Source: Pseudomonadales bacterium (GTDB lineage: Bacteria; Pseudomonadota; Gammaproteobacteria; Pseudomonadales; JAHRWD01). From it: a stretch of 64,000 nt of DNA. Of this stretch, positions 11,229 through 21,348 are shown in pieces. The stretch is from positions 81,047 through 145,046 of the forward strand of contig JARGPR010000008.1 of the NCBI GenBank assembly GCA_029210125.1, in the 5' to 3' direction. Each line of letters starts with the position of its first letter. Position 1 is the first letter of the stretch. The position numbers were made by a program, and so were the translations under genes. The notes beneath the pieces were generated by a model, which saw only the letters and a list, made by a program, of their open reading frames with translations, was not told the DNA's origin and searched no databases.

Positions 11229-11500
11229 TTAGTGGTATTTGGATGTCAGCCCTTCAATCAAATCACGCTGGGATTCAATAGCCTCTATCAAAAATTCACG
11301 GCATACCCGCACCCGGGCGTTGGATCTTAAATCCACATGACTTAGCACCCAGACACCTCAGGTTGAAGGCGTTAATGTCACATCAATACGACGCAGTCCT
11401 GGTTCAGTATCAGCGATATAGCATGCGACTTTGATCAAAAACAAGCCCTTTTCCTGCAACTAATGATTCATTTGCCATTTCTGATCGTTGCGAACCATGG
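11229..11500 (-). pseudogene. LysR-type regulator, C-terminal remnant
   Basis: Reading leftward in one frame gives a recognisable end of a LysR effector domain: an ACYIADTEPGLRRI segment, then after a TGA stop GVWVLSHVDLRSNARVRV, and a closing helix to the TAA at 11229-11231. The phrase 'LSHxDLR..ARVR' is the standard final motif of many LysR proteins. There is at least one internal TGA and a second stop further upstream, and the DNA-binding half is missing. The remnant runs into the 5' part of the cupin ORF on the other strand near 11463-11500, so a deletion appears to have fused two damaged genes. Confidence 0.75.
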
Positions 11501-11918
11501 TGTTTACTATCGTCATCATTTTTCTCATGCAGGCGGTGATAGCTACTTCGTACCCGGTCAACCTGATCCAATCCACACCCACGCGGCATCCTCAATCGGT
11601 TACGTTGCGAAGGGTAATATTTTTTATCAGGTAGAGGGAGAGGGAGAAACCAATGAACCAGCCGGACAACGCATACTTCAGTTCAATAACGCTTCTGCAA
11701 CCGAAGAGGCTATTTTTGTCGACTTTAATATCCAGCAGGACGGCAAGCCATTTATTGTTTTCGAAAACGAACCGACTGAGCATATTGACCGTCGTTCGTT
11801 ACCCACAGTAGAACTCGCGGGCGAGCCAGTTGGTACTGATGTTACCTGCCCTATTGCAGCAGGTAGCATCAATTCAAATAGATACAGACCAGCCCACTCA
11901 TTTCACTACCCAACCTGA
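11463..11918 (+). pseudogene. Cupin-domain protein, probably 5'-truncated
   Basis: The 151-codon ORF has a cupin core: PDPIHTHAASSIGYVAKG resembles metal-binding motif 1 (HxH), and the following FNNASATEEAIFV resembles the end of small secreted cupins. The first 12-15 residues (MIHLPFLIVANHG) overlap the LysR remnant and look like read-through of unrelated DNA, so the true N-terminus seems lost. It may still be expressed, but no good ribosome site is visible. Substrate unknown. Confidence 0.5.
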
Positions 11919-12033
11919 ACTGTTTGCAGGAGCAATGACGTTACTTTCAGTTCTAGCCAGATTTCCGCACCACGCCCATTGGCAGACTTAAGCCATTGAT
12001 AAAAATGAGCCGATTGTGTTGACCGGGTGTGCT

Positions 12034-12924
12034 CTAGCGGCTGTGTGCCTGCAGCGCTTCAATTCGTTTCTCCAGGGGTGGGTGACTAGCGAACAGAGCC
12101 ATCAAGCCTTCGCGTACTCCTTGATTAATACCAAAGGCGGTCATACTGTCGGGTAGTTGATTGGGCATATCTTGTTCTTGTTGTAGGCGTCGAAGGGCAT
12201 TGATCATGGCGTTTCGCCCCGCCAAGTTTGCAGCACCGGCATCGGCGCGAAACTCCCGATAACGGGAAAACCACATAACTATGGTTGAGGCCAGGATACC
12301 AAGCACAATCTCCGCAACAAAGGTAACAACATAAAAACCGATCCCGTGGCCGCGCTCCTGTTTAAATACCGCACGATCAACGATGCTGCCGATAATACGC
12401 GCGAAGAACATAACAAAGGTGTTAATCACACCCTGTATCAGCGCCAGAGTCACCATATCTCCATTGCTGACATGGGCGATCTCGTGGGCCAGCACCGCTC
12501 TGACCTCATCTTTATTCATTCGCTGTAACAAACCCGCGCTAACAGCCACTAGAGCGTTGTTACGATTCCAGCCAGTAGCAAACGCGTTACTTTGCTGTGC
12601 GGGAAAAATTCCAACATCCGGCATACCAATATCGGCCTTTTGAGCCAGCTCAGAAACCGTTGAGAGTAACCAACGTTCGGTTTCATTAGCGGGTTGATCA
12701 ATGATCTCAACCCGTGTCGACCACTTGGCAATGGTTTTGGACAAAAACAGTGAAATGATCGAACCGCTCATCCCAAACACGCCGCAAAAAATCAGCAGGC
12801 TGGTGAGGTTAAGCTGGCTGCCGGTTTGATCAAAATAGGAATCTACACCCAGGATATTTAGGGTGATACTGGCGAGCAGTATCACTGCCAGGTTAGTGGC
12901 TAGAAACAAGCCGATGCGTAACAT
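12034..12924 (-). CDS. htpX: Membrane zinc protease HtpX
   Basis: The protein has 296 residues. Two N-terminal membrane helices (about 4-27 and 40-62) are followed by the zinc site HEIAH (147-151), two more helices (about 157-180 and 192-215) and the third zinc ligand in FRADAGAA (about 224-231). HtpX is an inner-membrane metalloprotease that removes misfolded membrane proteins together with FtsH. A good AGGAAG lies upstream of the ATG at 12924. It stands alone, without a clear operon partner. Confidence 0.96.
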   Translation of the reverse strand: MLRIGLFLATNLAVILLASITLNILGVDSYFDQTGSQLNLTSLLIFCGVFGMSGSIISLFLSKTIAKWSTRVEIIDQPANETERWLLSTVSELAQKADIGMPDVGIFPAQQSNAFATGWNRNNALVAVSAGLLQRMNKDEVRAVLAHEIAHVSNGDMVTLALIQGVINTFVMFFARIIGSIVDRAVFKQERGHGIGFYVVTFVAEIVLGILASTIVMWFSRYREFRADAGAANLAGRNAMINALRRLQQEQDMPNQLPDSMTAFGINQGVREGLMALFASHPPLEKRIEALQAHSR

Positions 12925-13899
12925 AAAAATGCTTCCTTATCGTTGGTTTAAAATCAAGATCGTGGGTAGGTTGATAAGCTTCGTATGTAGTATATGGGGA
13001 TATCGACAGTTTTTTTAAATAGGCGACTCACCTCTTGGCTAGAGAAATATCCGCAAACTTGATATGGACACGTCAGAGGTTCCAGCAGCTCATTCAGCAC
13101 ATTGCCGTTAAAGAGCCTGATTTAATTTTGATTGGGTTGGTAACCTGATGAGTAAACAGATTACCTCAGACTGCGGTTTTTGGAATTTTTATACAGCCTC
13201 AACACCAGCAATAACTGGCTCTTGGTTAGCTACTTGTTTTCACCGCCTTCGTTAGATGATGAAATGCTCGAAGAGTCAATTGTTTTACCCACAGCTTCCG
13301 AGCCTTCTTTAAATATGTGTACGGAGAACAGGGTAGTTTAGGTATTGTTTGAGCCGTTGCTGCAGGCTATTAAGCCGATTTAGCGCTTCGAATATTTAAA
13401 TCTCCGCTACTATTTTCTTCGTTCGCATGAATTGCTCTAGCTCGAAGTTATGTTGCTTTTGATATATTTCACTCTCCATGCACCCTCCGCGCAAGCCATG
13501 GCTACATCTAAACTCAACAGTCTCTTCCAGACCCTTCCCTGGCTTTAAACTTAAACACAGGAAAGAAGTGGGTACTGCGCTTTTTTGAGTTGTGATTCCT
13601 CACTTTCCGCGATACGGCTAGCAAGCCGGCGGAATGGCTTTATCCATCATAGTTGGGATAACCACTAACAAGATCGTGGTAAAATCGATTTTTCGTCGGT
13701 ACCAGAAGTCATAGGCTCTACTTAGACTCTACTATAGCGGGGGCGTTATCGGGCCAGTGATATGCAGTGTAAAACTACAAGGTTGGAGAAATCCAAAATT
13801 TGATAACAGCTACCGATCAAACGAGGACACTCATCTATCAGAAATATCAAAATCCAAGACTAATATGCTGCTGGAATTTTCAACGCAGTCTATTGGTGA
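12925..13899 (+). other. About 1 kb with no intact gene; decayed fragments
   Basis: No ORF here looks functional. On the plus strand an open stretch at 13156-13338 (60 codons, no start codon) reads like protein but is not recognised. On the minus strand a possible gene starting at the ATG near 13480 has an in-frame TAA after 27 codons and continues in the same frame for about 30 more codons of helical sequence, as a pseudogene would. The overall impression is a region of lost genes between htpX and the tRNAs. Confidence 0.45.
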
Positions 13900-13911
13900 G
13901 GGGGGGGGGGG
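13900..13911. repeat. Twelve-G homopolymer
   Basis: Twelve consecutive G bases stand immediately before a hairpin. The run lies outside any supported gene. Such runs are unstable in replication and also prone to sequencing error, so the exact length is uncertain. Confidence 0.8.
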
Positions 13912-13935
13912 AATGGGTTTTTACACCCATTTTTT
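13912..13935 (+). terminator. Hairpin with T-run (rightward)
   Basis: AATGGGT at 13912-13918 pairs with ACCCATT at 13925-13931 over a six-base loop, and the stem is followed by a run of T. It has the form of an intrinsic terminator reading rightward, although no intact gene lies immediately upstream. It would also insulate the leftward tRNA transcripts. Confidence 0.5.
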
Positions 13936-13994
13936 GGCTGAGTTCTACACGACGCCAAGCTTCACTTGCAAGATATTTCGCAAAAAAAGGAAAA

Positions 13995-14070
<76 letters not shown>

Positions 14071-14121
14071 TCTTTCCTTTTCGAAAAAGCTAACAGCTCT
14101 TTCTAAAACCTGCAGTCAAAA

Positions 14122-14197
14122 TGGCGTCCCCTAGGGGACTCGAACCCCTGTTACCGCCGTGAAAGGGCGGTGTCCTAGGCCACTAGACGAAGGGGAC
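14122..14197 (-). tRNA. tRNA-Glu (TTC)
   Basis: The reverse complement gives a 76-nt tRNA with acceptor GTCCCCT, the Glu-typical D arm CGTCTAGTGGCC, anticodon TTC in the loop CTTTCAC closed by CCGCC/GGCGG, T arm GGTTCGAGTCC, and an encoded GCCA end. It is the first gene of the leftward tRNA pair. Confidence 0.97.
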
Positions 14198-14227
14198 AAA
14201 TCTCGTGATTCATCAAAACAGGCGCGC

Positions 14228-14256
14228 ATTTTAGGGGGCTTAAGCCCACGAGTCAA
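14228..14256 (-). promoter_or_regulatory. Sigma70 promoter for the tRNA-Glu/Gly pair
   Basis: On the minus strand TTGACT (14256-14251) and TAAAAT (14233-14228) are separated by exactly 17 bp. The -10 box is followed by the GC-rich discriminator GCGCGCC, a feature of stable-RNA promoters repressed during the stringent response. The -10 box lies about 30 bp before the first tRNA base. Confidence 0.85.
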
Positions 14257-14387
14257 GAGCACTTATGAATTTATAGTAATAGTTCACACTTTTATAAAAA
14301 GAACTATCCCAATACCTGCGCAGTATGTTTTTTATCCTAGACTTTGGTAGCAGTTTATTAGCTTTCTCTGACTTGGTAATACGCGAT

Positions 14388-15158
14388 ATGTCATCTATCG
14401 AATTTGTAACGTCTCTCATTTTTTCTATCGTAGGTTTGCTAGCGATCACTTTCATTAGCAAATCGGTAGAGCTCAATAAACAGCGCAAACGCGATGAAGC
14501 AAAAATGCTAGAGCACAACCTAGAGTTTATCGATGAAATCATCAGTGCATTGCCAGCCGGCTTGCTAGATAATTCTATATCGTCTTTCTTGCAGCAGATG
14601 CGCCAAAACTACCTAAGCAAAATATCGCAAACCGAAATTGGAACACCAAGCAAGGCAATACCTGGAAATAGCTCCTCCAAGCTTCCAGAGGACCCAAGAA
14701 AGCTACTGGATATTTCCAAAACCCTTAAATCTCTTAACAAATATCTGATGCAGTGCGAACAATTGGGAACCCTACCAAGGGCGACTCACATCACCTACCA
14801 ACAGAGCCTCGGCAAATCCGCCAGCCGACTCAAAGTACAACAACATTGGCTGCAAGCAAACAAAGCGCTGACGGAAAAAAACTCTGAATATGCTCTGCAC
14901 AACTACGCAATGTGCCTGCAACAGCTAAGCCGTCATAAACGTACGGTTGCGGATCAGCAAATGATGGACAAAATTCAACAAAAAATTAGTGCGATCAAAA
15001 ATTGCTCAACCGAGACAATCAACGAAACCACCTCTACGGGATCTGCTGAAAAAACAACCTCAACCGTTTCAGCTATCAATAAATCAACCGAAGCAGCCAG
15101 GGAAAAATCTGGCCAAGATTGGGGCGATGGCTGGAAAAAGAAAGCTATCTACGACTAA
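14388..15158 (+). CDS. Membrane-anchored hypothetical protein
   Basis: I do not recognise this protein (256 residues from the ATG at 14388; a further in-frame ATG at 14325 would add 21 residues). From the chosen start it has one N-terminal membrane helix (about residues 5-25, TSLIFSIVGLLAITF), then a basic, charged helical cytoplasmic part of about 170 residues, a low-complexity Ser/Thr/Glu stretch, and a short closing motif GDGWKKKAIYD. The short basic end and the low-complexity linker suggest a flexible tether with a conserved C-terminal tag. It is separate from its neighbours. No ribosome site clearly decides the start. Confidence 0.6.
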   Translation: MSSIEFVTSLIFSIVGLLAITFISKSVELNKQRKRDEAKMLEHNLEFIDEIISALPAGLLDNSISSFLQQMRQNYLSKISQTEIGTPSKAIPGNSSSKLPEDPRKLLDISKTLKSLNKYLMQCEQLGTLPRATHITYQQSLGKSASRLKVQQHWLQANKALTEKNSEYALHNYAMCLQQLSRHKRTVADQQMMDKIQQKISAIKNCSTETINETTSTGSAEKTTSTVSAINKSTEAAREKSGQDWGDGWKKKAIYD

Positions 15159-15406
15159 CCACCCGCATACCAATCATAGCTAACTAAAAGAGCATTACCC
15201 TCCTCTTGTTTTGCTTAGAACTCCATGCCTAGTTGAGTTCGGTTCGATAATCCCGCAGTATTAAACCAGTGCTGCGATCAACAACCTTCCAAAAATAAGA
15301 AATCAAGCCGCACAGATCCAATCGGCTCTCGCTGCGGCATACTCACCGTAAATCCATGAATCATCAGAAGCCCAAATAAACACACTCTACTGTGGAAATC
15401 ATCACC

Positions 15407-16165
15407 ATGACTCAACTTTTCAAGTTATCTATTGAGGGCCCTATTGCCAGAATCACCCTTGATGGCGCCGAAACACACAACCGTCTTCCGGCCGACCAGC
15501 TACCCTACTTCAAACAGATGCTGACAGATATTGAAGCAAACCCTTCGCTTCGTGCATTGGTGATCACCGGCGCCGGCACCAAAACCTTCTGTGCTGGCTA
15601 CCATATCGGAAATATAGACTCCTCTCCCGGTGAAAAAATTGATCTCGGGGAGTTGTTGGGGCAATTGGAACGGCTACCTATACCCACCATTGCTATGCTT
15701 AACGGGTCAGTTTATGGCGGCGGTGTAGATCTTTCACTAGCCTGTGACTTCAGGATTGGAGTTGACCCACTAACGGTTCAAATACCTGCCGCCAAACTCG
15801 GTGTGCACTACTATCTGAGCGGACTACATCGGGCTGTTGAACATTTCGGGCTGAATATTGCAAAACGGATGTTACTACTTGCGGAGCCAATGAATGCCGA
15901 GCAACTGACCGCGTGCGGCTATCTCGACTACTGCGTTCCGCGGGATGAACTGGAGAACAAAACCGCCGAAATTTGCGCCCGGATCACCGAGTACGCTCCT
16001 ATTGCTGTTTCAGGCATGAAACTAGCGCTGAATGAAGTAGCCCGAGGCACAGTGGACGTTGAACGACTCAATGGGCATGCTGCAAAAGCGGCCCGGTCGG
16101 AGGATCTCAAAGAGGGTACACGAGCTTTCCTGGAAAAAAGAAAACCTGTTTTCCAAGGGAAATAA
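15407..16165 (+). CDS. Enoyl-CoA hydratase/isomerase family protein
   Basis: A crotonase-fold protein of 252 residues. The oxyanion-hole segments are clear: FCAGYHIGN (about residues 60-68), and YGGGVDLSLACDFRIG (about 104-119), the family signature. The usual catalytic Glu in the second half is not obvious in AKLGVHYYLSGLHRAV, so it may be an isomerase, a hydrolase or a divergent hydratase rather than a beta-oxidation enzyme. The ATG at 15407 is preferred over a GTG five codons earlier because the family starts near TQLFKLSIEGPIARI. It faces nadA convergently and has no operon partner to indicate a substrate. Confidence 0.85.
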   Translation: MTQLFKLSIEGPIARITLDGAETHNRLPADQLPYFKQMLTDIEANPSLRALVITGAGTKTFCAGYHIGNIDSSPGEKIDLGELLGQLERLPIPTIAMLNGSVYGGGVDLSLACDFRIGVDPLTVQIPAAKLGVHYYLSGLHRAVEHFGLNIAKRMLLLAEPMNAEQLTACGYLDYCVPRDELENKTAEICARITEYAPIAVSGMKLALNEVARGTVDVERLNGHAAKAARSEDLKEGTRAFLEKRKPVFQGK

Positions 16166-16186
16166 CCTACTGAAACTTATCGTTTT

Positions 16187-17251
16187 CTAGCTATTTAAAG
16201 AAGCGGAAAAATCCAGCATACGCTGCAACGGAATCATCGCTTTTGCTGACAAATCAAGATCAACCTGCACTTCGTTTAGATCATTTTCCAACGCATTTAG
16301 CAGGGTTTCCAGTGAGTTCATGCCCATCCATGGACAATGCGCGCAGCTGCGGCAGGTTGCGCCATTTCCAGCAGTTGGGGCTTCAATGAAGGTTTTATTG
16401 GGAGCCATCTGGTGCAGTTTATGGAATATGGCACGGTCGGTTGCGACGATAAATTCAGGATTATCCATGCCTTGAGCGGCATGAATAATTTGGGTGGTGG
16501 ACCCTACCATATCGGCTATTTTTAATACTTCCTTGGGTGATTCAGGATGCGCTAACAATGCTGCATCCGGGTAAACATGTTTGAGGTCCTGAAGACCTTT
16601 TAGCTTAAACTCTTCATGTACAATGCAGGCGCTGTCCCACAACAACATGTCCGCACCGGTTTGTTCCTGCAGATAACTGCCCAGATGTTTATCTGGAGCC
16701 CAAAGAATTTTTTCGCCGTTATCCATTAGGTGTTCGATCAGTTCAACCGCGATACTTGAGGTCACCACCCAGTCCGCACGAGCTTTAACAGCGGCGGAGG
16801 TATTAGCATAAACAACAACGGTTCGATCGGGATGTTGGTCACAGAAAGCTGAAAAAGTATCTACCGGACAACCCAGATCCAGCGAACAGGTCGCATCCAG
16901 GGTAGGCATAAATACTCTTTTATTGGGTGAGAGAATCTTTGCGGTTTCACCCATAAACCGAACGCCTGCAACAATCAGGTTTTCAGCTGAATCATCACGT
17001 CCGAAACGCGCCATTTCCAACGAATCAGAAACGCATCCGCCGGTTTCATCCGCCAGTTCCTGAATAGCACTATCGGTATAGTAATGTGCGATCAGTCGGG
17101 TGTTTTTCTTTTCCAGCAGTTCTTTAATTCGGGTACGAACACCCTCAAGGTCATCGGGCTGGAGAACGCAACTCTGATTTGAAAAATCGAACAGCGACTC
17201 CTCTACCACATGGTTCTTCAGGAGCTGTTCGGTGATCATGGCACTAGACAT
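16187..17251 (-). CDS. nadA: Quinolinate synthase A
   Basis: The protein has 354 residues and makes quinolinate from iminoaspartate and dihydroxyacetone phosphate, the second step of de novo NAD synthesis. It has the three-fold repeated NadA architecture. The cysteines expected to hold the 4Fe-4S cluster lie in [13 protein letters not shown] and in the C-terminal [13 protein letters not shown]; substrate-binding [13 protein letters not shown] and [10 protein letters not shown] are also present. It stands alone between the hydratase and prpE. Confidence 0.97.
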   Translation of the reverse strand: MSSAMITEQLLKNHVVEESLFDFSNQSCVLQPDDLEGVRTRIKELLEKKNTRLIAHYYTDSAIQELADETGGCVSDSLEMARFGRDDSAENLIVAGVRFMGETAKILSPNKRVFMPTLDATCSLDLGCPVDTFSAFCDQHPDRTVVVYANTSAAVKARADWVVTSSIAVELIEHLMDNGEKILWAPDKHLGSYLQEQTGADMLLWDSACIVHEEFKLKGLQDLKHVYPDAALLAHPESPKEVLKIADMVGSTTQIIHAAQGMDNPEFIVATDRAIFHKLHQMAPNKTFIEAPTAGNGATCRSCAHCPWMGMNSLETLLNALENDLNEVQVDLDLSAKAMIPLQRMLDFSASLNS

Positions 17252-17340
17252 ATTGGGCTTGTATTAAAACTTGTATTGAAAAAAGGGGATAGATTGTAAC
17301 ACAAGGGTCATCATTGATTGTTATATCACCGGCTACCCAA

Positions 17341-19215
17341 TCAGTTATCTAGCGCTTCTGCAATTTCATCTAAAACCACTGGATCGTCGATTGTACCTGG
17401 CGCACTGTAGGATTCGCCATTAGCAATACTCTTCATGGTCTTACGAAGGATTTTCCCGGAGCGGGTTTTAGGTAATCGTTTAACTACCATCAATTGTTTA
17501 AAACAGGCGATTGGGCCAATATCGTTCCTGACCTTGGCGACCACTTCAGCCTGCAACTGCACCGGATTCAGCTCAACACCATCTTTTAATACTGCAAAAC
17601 CGATGGGTAACTCACCTTTGAGCGCATCATTCTGGGATATCACCGCACATTCCGCCACTGCGTCATGGCTGGCTATTACCTCCTCGATTTCACCGGTTGA
17701 TAGCCGATGACCCGCAACGTTTATAACATCATCAGTACGACCCATGATAAAAAGGTAACCCTCTTCATCAAAGTAACCACCATCACCGGTCAGGTAATAA
17801 CCAGGGAATTCCGACATATACGATTCGATAAAACGCTGGTGATCACCCCAAAGTGTAGGCAAGCAAGCGGGTGGTAAAGGTCGTTTAATCACCACTTGAC
17901 CCTGTTTTCCTGTGGGTAGGCTTTTACCTGTCTCATCAACAATCTGCACATTAAACCCAGGCGATGGAAGGGTTGCAGAACCGGCTTTGGTCTCCTGTGG
18001 GCTAATACCCATTGGGTTTCCGGCAATTGCCCAGCCGGTTTCGGTTTGCCACCAGTGATCAATTACCGGAATATCACAAAGTTCTTTGAGCCAATAATAG
18101 GTAGGGGGATCTAAGCGCTCACCCGCCAGAAACAAATTGGTCATACTGGACAGGTCGTACTTCTGTTTGAGTGCCCCTTCTGGGTCTTCCTTTTTGATCG
18201 CCCTAAAGGCAGTGGGCGCAGCAAAGCAGGCTTTTACTTTGTGCTGTTCAATCACTCGCCAAAACGCACCCGCGTCTGGTGTTCGCACTGGCTTGCCTTC
18301 GTACATCAGCGTGGTGCATCCGGCAAGCAGGGGCGCATAAATAATGTAGGAGTGACCCACCACCCAGCCGATATCGGAAGCAGCCCAAAATACCTCGCCA
18401 GGGTTAATATCATAAACCGCTTTCATGCTGTATTTGAGCGCAACCGCGTGGCCGCCATTATCCCGCACCACGCCTTTTGGTTTGCCTGTGGTGCCGGAGG
18501 TATAAAGAATATACAGCGGATCAGTGGCTTTTACGGGGACCGGATCAGCGGGTTTCGCACGGCTCGTGAGTGCTTGCCAATCCAGATCCTGGCCTTCAAT
18601 CATCTCGGCCTTAAGCTGTGGCCGCTGCAAAATAACGCAGCGCTGAGGTGGGAACTCGGCGAGTTCCACCGCCTGATCAACCAGTGGTTTGTAGGGGATC
18701 ACTTTATCTACTTCAATACCGTAGGAAGCGGCTAACAGTAGTTTTGGTTTGGCATCATCGATTCGGATCGCCAACTCACGCGCAGCAAAACCACCAAAAA
18801 CAACCGAATGCACCGCACCCAAACGCGCACAGGCATACATAGCCACCAGTGCTTGCGGCACCATCGGCATATAGATGATAACGCGATCGCCTTTCCCTAT
18901 CCCCTGCTCCCGCAGCACCCCAGCAAAACACGCTACTTGATCTCGCAATTCACGATAACTGTATTGCTCAACGGTATTCGTAACGGGGGAATCATAGATC
19001 AGTGCTGTTTGCTCAGCTCGACCATTTTCAACATGATAATCCAGCGCGAGGTAAGCGGTATTCAGCTCACCGTCGGCGAACCAACGGTCTGAACCCAGTT
19101 CATCAACACCCAGAATCGTAGATGGTTTTTTGTACCAGTCGATCTCCTCTGCTTGCTGTTTCCAAAATGTTTCGGGTTGCGCAATGGATTGCTGATACCT
19201 GTCTGAATACTCCAT
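17341..19215 (-). CDS. prpE: Propionate-CoA ligase
   Basis: This acyl-CoA synthetase has 624 residues, the PrpE length. The P-loop-like YTSGTTGKPKGVVRDNGGHAVAL is the PrpE form, and the AMP-binding YYLTGDGGYFDEEGYLFIMGRTDDVI and the C-terminal RLPKTRSGKILR, with the catalytic and regulatory acetylated Lys, are present. It activates propionate, and less well acetate, to the CoA ester. I chose the ATG at 19215 because AGGAA lies six bases upstream; an upstream in-frame start near 19239 lacks this. No other prp genes are adjacent. Confidence 0.92.
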   Translation of the reverse strand: MEYSDRYQQSIAQPETFWKQQAEEIDWYKKPSTILGVDELGSDRWFADGELNTAYLALDYHVENGRAEQTALIYDSPVTNTVEQYSYRELRDQVACFAGVLREQGIGKGDRVIIYMPMVPQALVAMYACARLGAVHSVVFGGFAARELAIRIDDAKPKLLLAASYGIEVDKVIPYKPLVDQAVELAEFPPQRCVILQRPQLKAEMIEGQDLDWQALTSRAKPADPVPVKATDPLYILYTSGTTGKPKGVVRDNGGHAVALKYSMKAVYDINPGEVFWAASDIGWVVGHSYIIYAPLLAGCTTLMYEGKPVRTPDAGAFWRVIEQHKVKACFAAPTAFRAIKKEDPEGALKQKYDLSSMTNLFLAGERLDPPTYYWLKELCDIPVIDHWWQTETGWAIAGNPMGISPQETKAGSATLPSPGFNVQIVDETGKSLPTGKQGQVVIKRPLPPACLPTLWGDHQRFIESYMSEFPGYYLTGDGGYFDEEGYLFIMGRTDDVINVAGHRLSTGEIEEVIASHDAVAECAVISQNDALKGELPIGFAVLKDGVELNPVQLQAEVVAKVRNDIGPIACFKQLMVVKRLPKTRSGKILRKTMKSIANGESYSAPGTIDDPVVLDEIAEALDN

Positions 19216-20037
19216 TTTATTCCTTTTTTTATATGGCATGTTAACGAATTAAACCGCATTGAACGCTATCAATTTACCCAACCTGTCAAACAAAAGAAAC
19301 CATCAAGTAGTCACATTCGATAGCTTTCTCAGCAATCAAGTGATCGTAACGCGCATCGCGTAAATGTTCTTAAAAAAACCAGTCCTTCTAAATCTACATT
19401 TGTTGATGTCATCATTCAATTTTGTCGTTTTCAAAAATTTGATTCCGTATCGTTAAATCGAATTTCTCCAAAACATCTGGTAATTTTCTTAGCTGCCCCT
19501 AGTGCCTAAATAAACCCTTAACCATTTCTATAGCAGTTTCTATTTTCGCTAAACACTCTTTTTTGGCGCAGAAAATACTCTACGTAAAATAGGCTCGAAG
19601 GTTTCTAGCTCAAGCGCTGGATACTCAAGGCACGTTAGTTTCCTAAGCGTTCGGATCTGGTGCGAATTCCATCAAGGCGGTCTTCGTTGGTGCATCATGC
19701 TGTTCGTGGAAATAACGCGATCGGGATTACTAACTCCATATTTATCGTAAATGGTTTTGAAGTGCAACCTGACTCAATATATACCCCCTAACATTACTAT
19801 TACCTGCAGCCATTTCTATTCATTTTCGAATCCACATCTACCCTTTATGTTTGTTAGTGGCATAGCTATTGCAAGGCCTAAATAGATCACGATCTACACG
19901 GCAAAAATAATAGTGTCACCACTTCAATTTCTGCTGTATCAGTGATTCGTTACTCTAGAACCGTCTTAACATAAATAGCCAATTCATCCCCCTCTAAAAC
20001 CAATACATTTTCATGGGGTATGTCCAAGGGAGAAGTC
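19216..20037 (+). other. Long intergenic region upstream of the urea cluster
   Basis: No gene is supported in these 820 bp. A short open stretch on the minus strand near 19665-19730 (ending HDAPTKTALMEFAPDPNA, then stop) may be a gene remnant but is not identifiable. The region contains the sigma54-type promoter at 19858 and two half-sites resembling NtrC boxes, TTGGTGCA at 19687-19694 and GTGCAA at 19762-19767. An mRNA leader of about 150 nt separates the promoter from urtA. Confidence 0.6.
19858..19873 (+). promoter_or_regulatory. Sigma54 (-24/-12) promoter for urt-ure
   Basis: TGGCATAGCTATTGCA matches the sigma54 consensus TGGCAY-R-N4-TTGCW over all fixed positions, with GG at 19859-19860 and GC at 19871-19872 at the required 10-base spacing. 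Transcription would begin near 19884. Sigma54 with NtrC is the known control of urea uptake and urease in many gammaproteobacteria. Function here is inferred from the motif and its position. Confidence 0.8.
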
Positions 20038-21330
20038 ATGAATAAGAGTTATCTAAAAAACGCAATTGCATCAACCGCACTGATAGGTTCCCTATCACTT
20101 GCGGCCGTCACGCAAGCCGCAGAAACGATTAAAGTGGGCGTATTGCATTCCCTGAGTGGAACGATGGCCATCAGTGAAACGACACTAAAAGATACCGTGT
20201 TGATGATGATCGAAGAGCAAAACAAAAAAGGAGGCATACTAGGGAAGAAGCTGGAACCTGTTGTGGTGGACCCGGCTTCGAATTGGCCGTTGTTTGCAGA
20301 AAAAACCCGCGAGCTGCTTTCAAAAGACAAAGTAGACGTAATATTTGGTTGTTGGACATCGGTATCACGTAAATCCGTTCTGCCGGTTATTGAAGAGCTG
20401 AATGGCCTAATGTTTTACCCTGTGCAATACGAGGGTGAGGAATCGTCCAAAAATGTCTTTTACACCGGTGCAGCACCGAACCAGCAGGCAATCCCCGCGG
20501 TAGATTATTTGATGAATGACCTCGGTGTGAAACGGTGGGTATTGGCGGGTACTGATTATGTTTACCCACGTACCACCAATAAAATCCTCGAAGCGTACTT
20601 GAAGTCCAAAGGCGTTGCAGATAAAGATATTATGATTAACTACACGCCCTTTGGTCATTCTGACTGGCAAGGCATTGTTTCTGACATCAAGAAATTCGGT
20701 AGTGCTGGCAAACAAACCGCCGTGGTCTCTACGATAAACGGTGATGCGAATGTGCCTTTTTATAAAGAACTGGGGAACCAAGGTGTTTCAGCGGAAGATA
20801 TCCCTGTTGTGGCGTTTTCGGTGGGTGAGGAAGAACTATCAGGTCTTGATACCAAGCCCCTTGTTGGCCATCTGGCAGCATGGAATTATTTCCAGAGCGT
20901 TGAATCCGACGCCAACACCGCCTTCATTAAGCAATGGAAAACATTTATTAAAGACCCGAAACGTGTCACCAATGACCCCATGGAAGCCACCTATATCGGA
21001 TTTAATATGTGGGTGAAGGCCGTAGAAAAAGCAGGCACCACCAAGGTGGATGCAGTTGAGCAAGCTATGATAGGTATTAAGTCGCCTAACCTAACGGGTG
21101 GTATGGCTGTTATGAATAAAAACCACCACCTTTCTAAGCCTGTATTAATTGGCGAAATTCAGGACGATGGCCAACTTGAAGTGGTATGGGAAACCGACGG
21201 CCTCGTTGCGGGTGATGCCTGGTCCGACTTTTTACCCGGTTCAAAAGACATCATTGCTGACTGGACCAAACCAACCCGTTGCGGCAATTTTAATGTCAAA
21301 ACATCGAAGTGCTCTGGTCAAAATTTCTAA
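20038..21330 (+). CDS. urtA: Urea ABC transporter substrate-binding protein
   Basis: UrtA is the periplasmic urea-binding protein of the UrtABCDE importer. The 430-residue product starts with a signal peptide (basic MNKSYLK, hydrophobic core, cleavage near VTQA-AETI) and then ETIKVGVLHSLSGTMAISE, typical of the amide/urea-binding type I periplasmic fold. FGCWTSVSRKSVLP and FYPVQYEGEE are UrtA hallmarks. The ATG at 20038 is chosen because AGGGAGAA precedes it; an upstream ATG at 20020 would put extra residues before the signal peptide. A hairpin and T-run follow the gene. Confidence 0.96.
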   Translation: MNKSYLKNAIASTALIGSLSLAAVTQAAETIKVGVLHSLSGTMAISETTLKDTVLMMIEEQNKKGGILGKKLEPVVVDPASNWPLFAEKTRELLSKDKVDVIFGCWTSVSRKSVLPVIEELNGLMFYPVQYEGEESSKNVFYTGAAPNQQAIPAVDYLMNDLGVKRWVLAGTDYVYPRTTNKILEAYLKSKGVADKDIMINYTPFGHSDWQGIVSDIKKFGSAGKQTAVVSTINGDANVPFYKELGNQGVSAEDIPVVAFSVGEEELSGLDTKPLVGHLAAWNYFQSVESDANTAFIKQWKTFIKDPKRVTNDPMEATYIGFNMWVKAVEKAGTTKVDAVEQAMIGIKSPNLTGGMAVMNKNHHLSKPVLIGEIQDDGQLEVVWETDGLVAGDAWSDFLPGSKDIIADWTKPTRCGNFNVKTSKCSGQNF

Positions 21331-21348
21331 GCGCTAGAAGGTAAATAT

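Noticed and set aside
18241..18735. 164-codon ORF antisense to prpE
   Set aside because: prpE is clearly the real gene; the antisense product has no recognisable motif.
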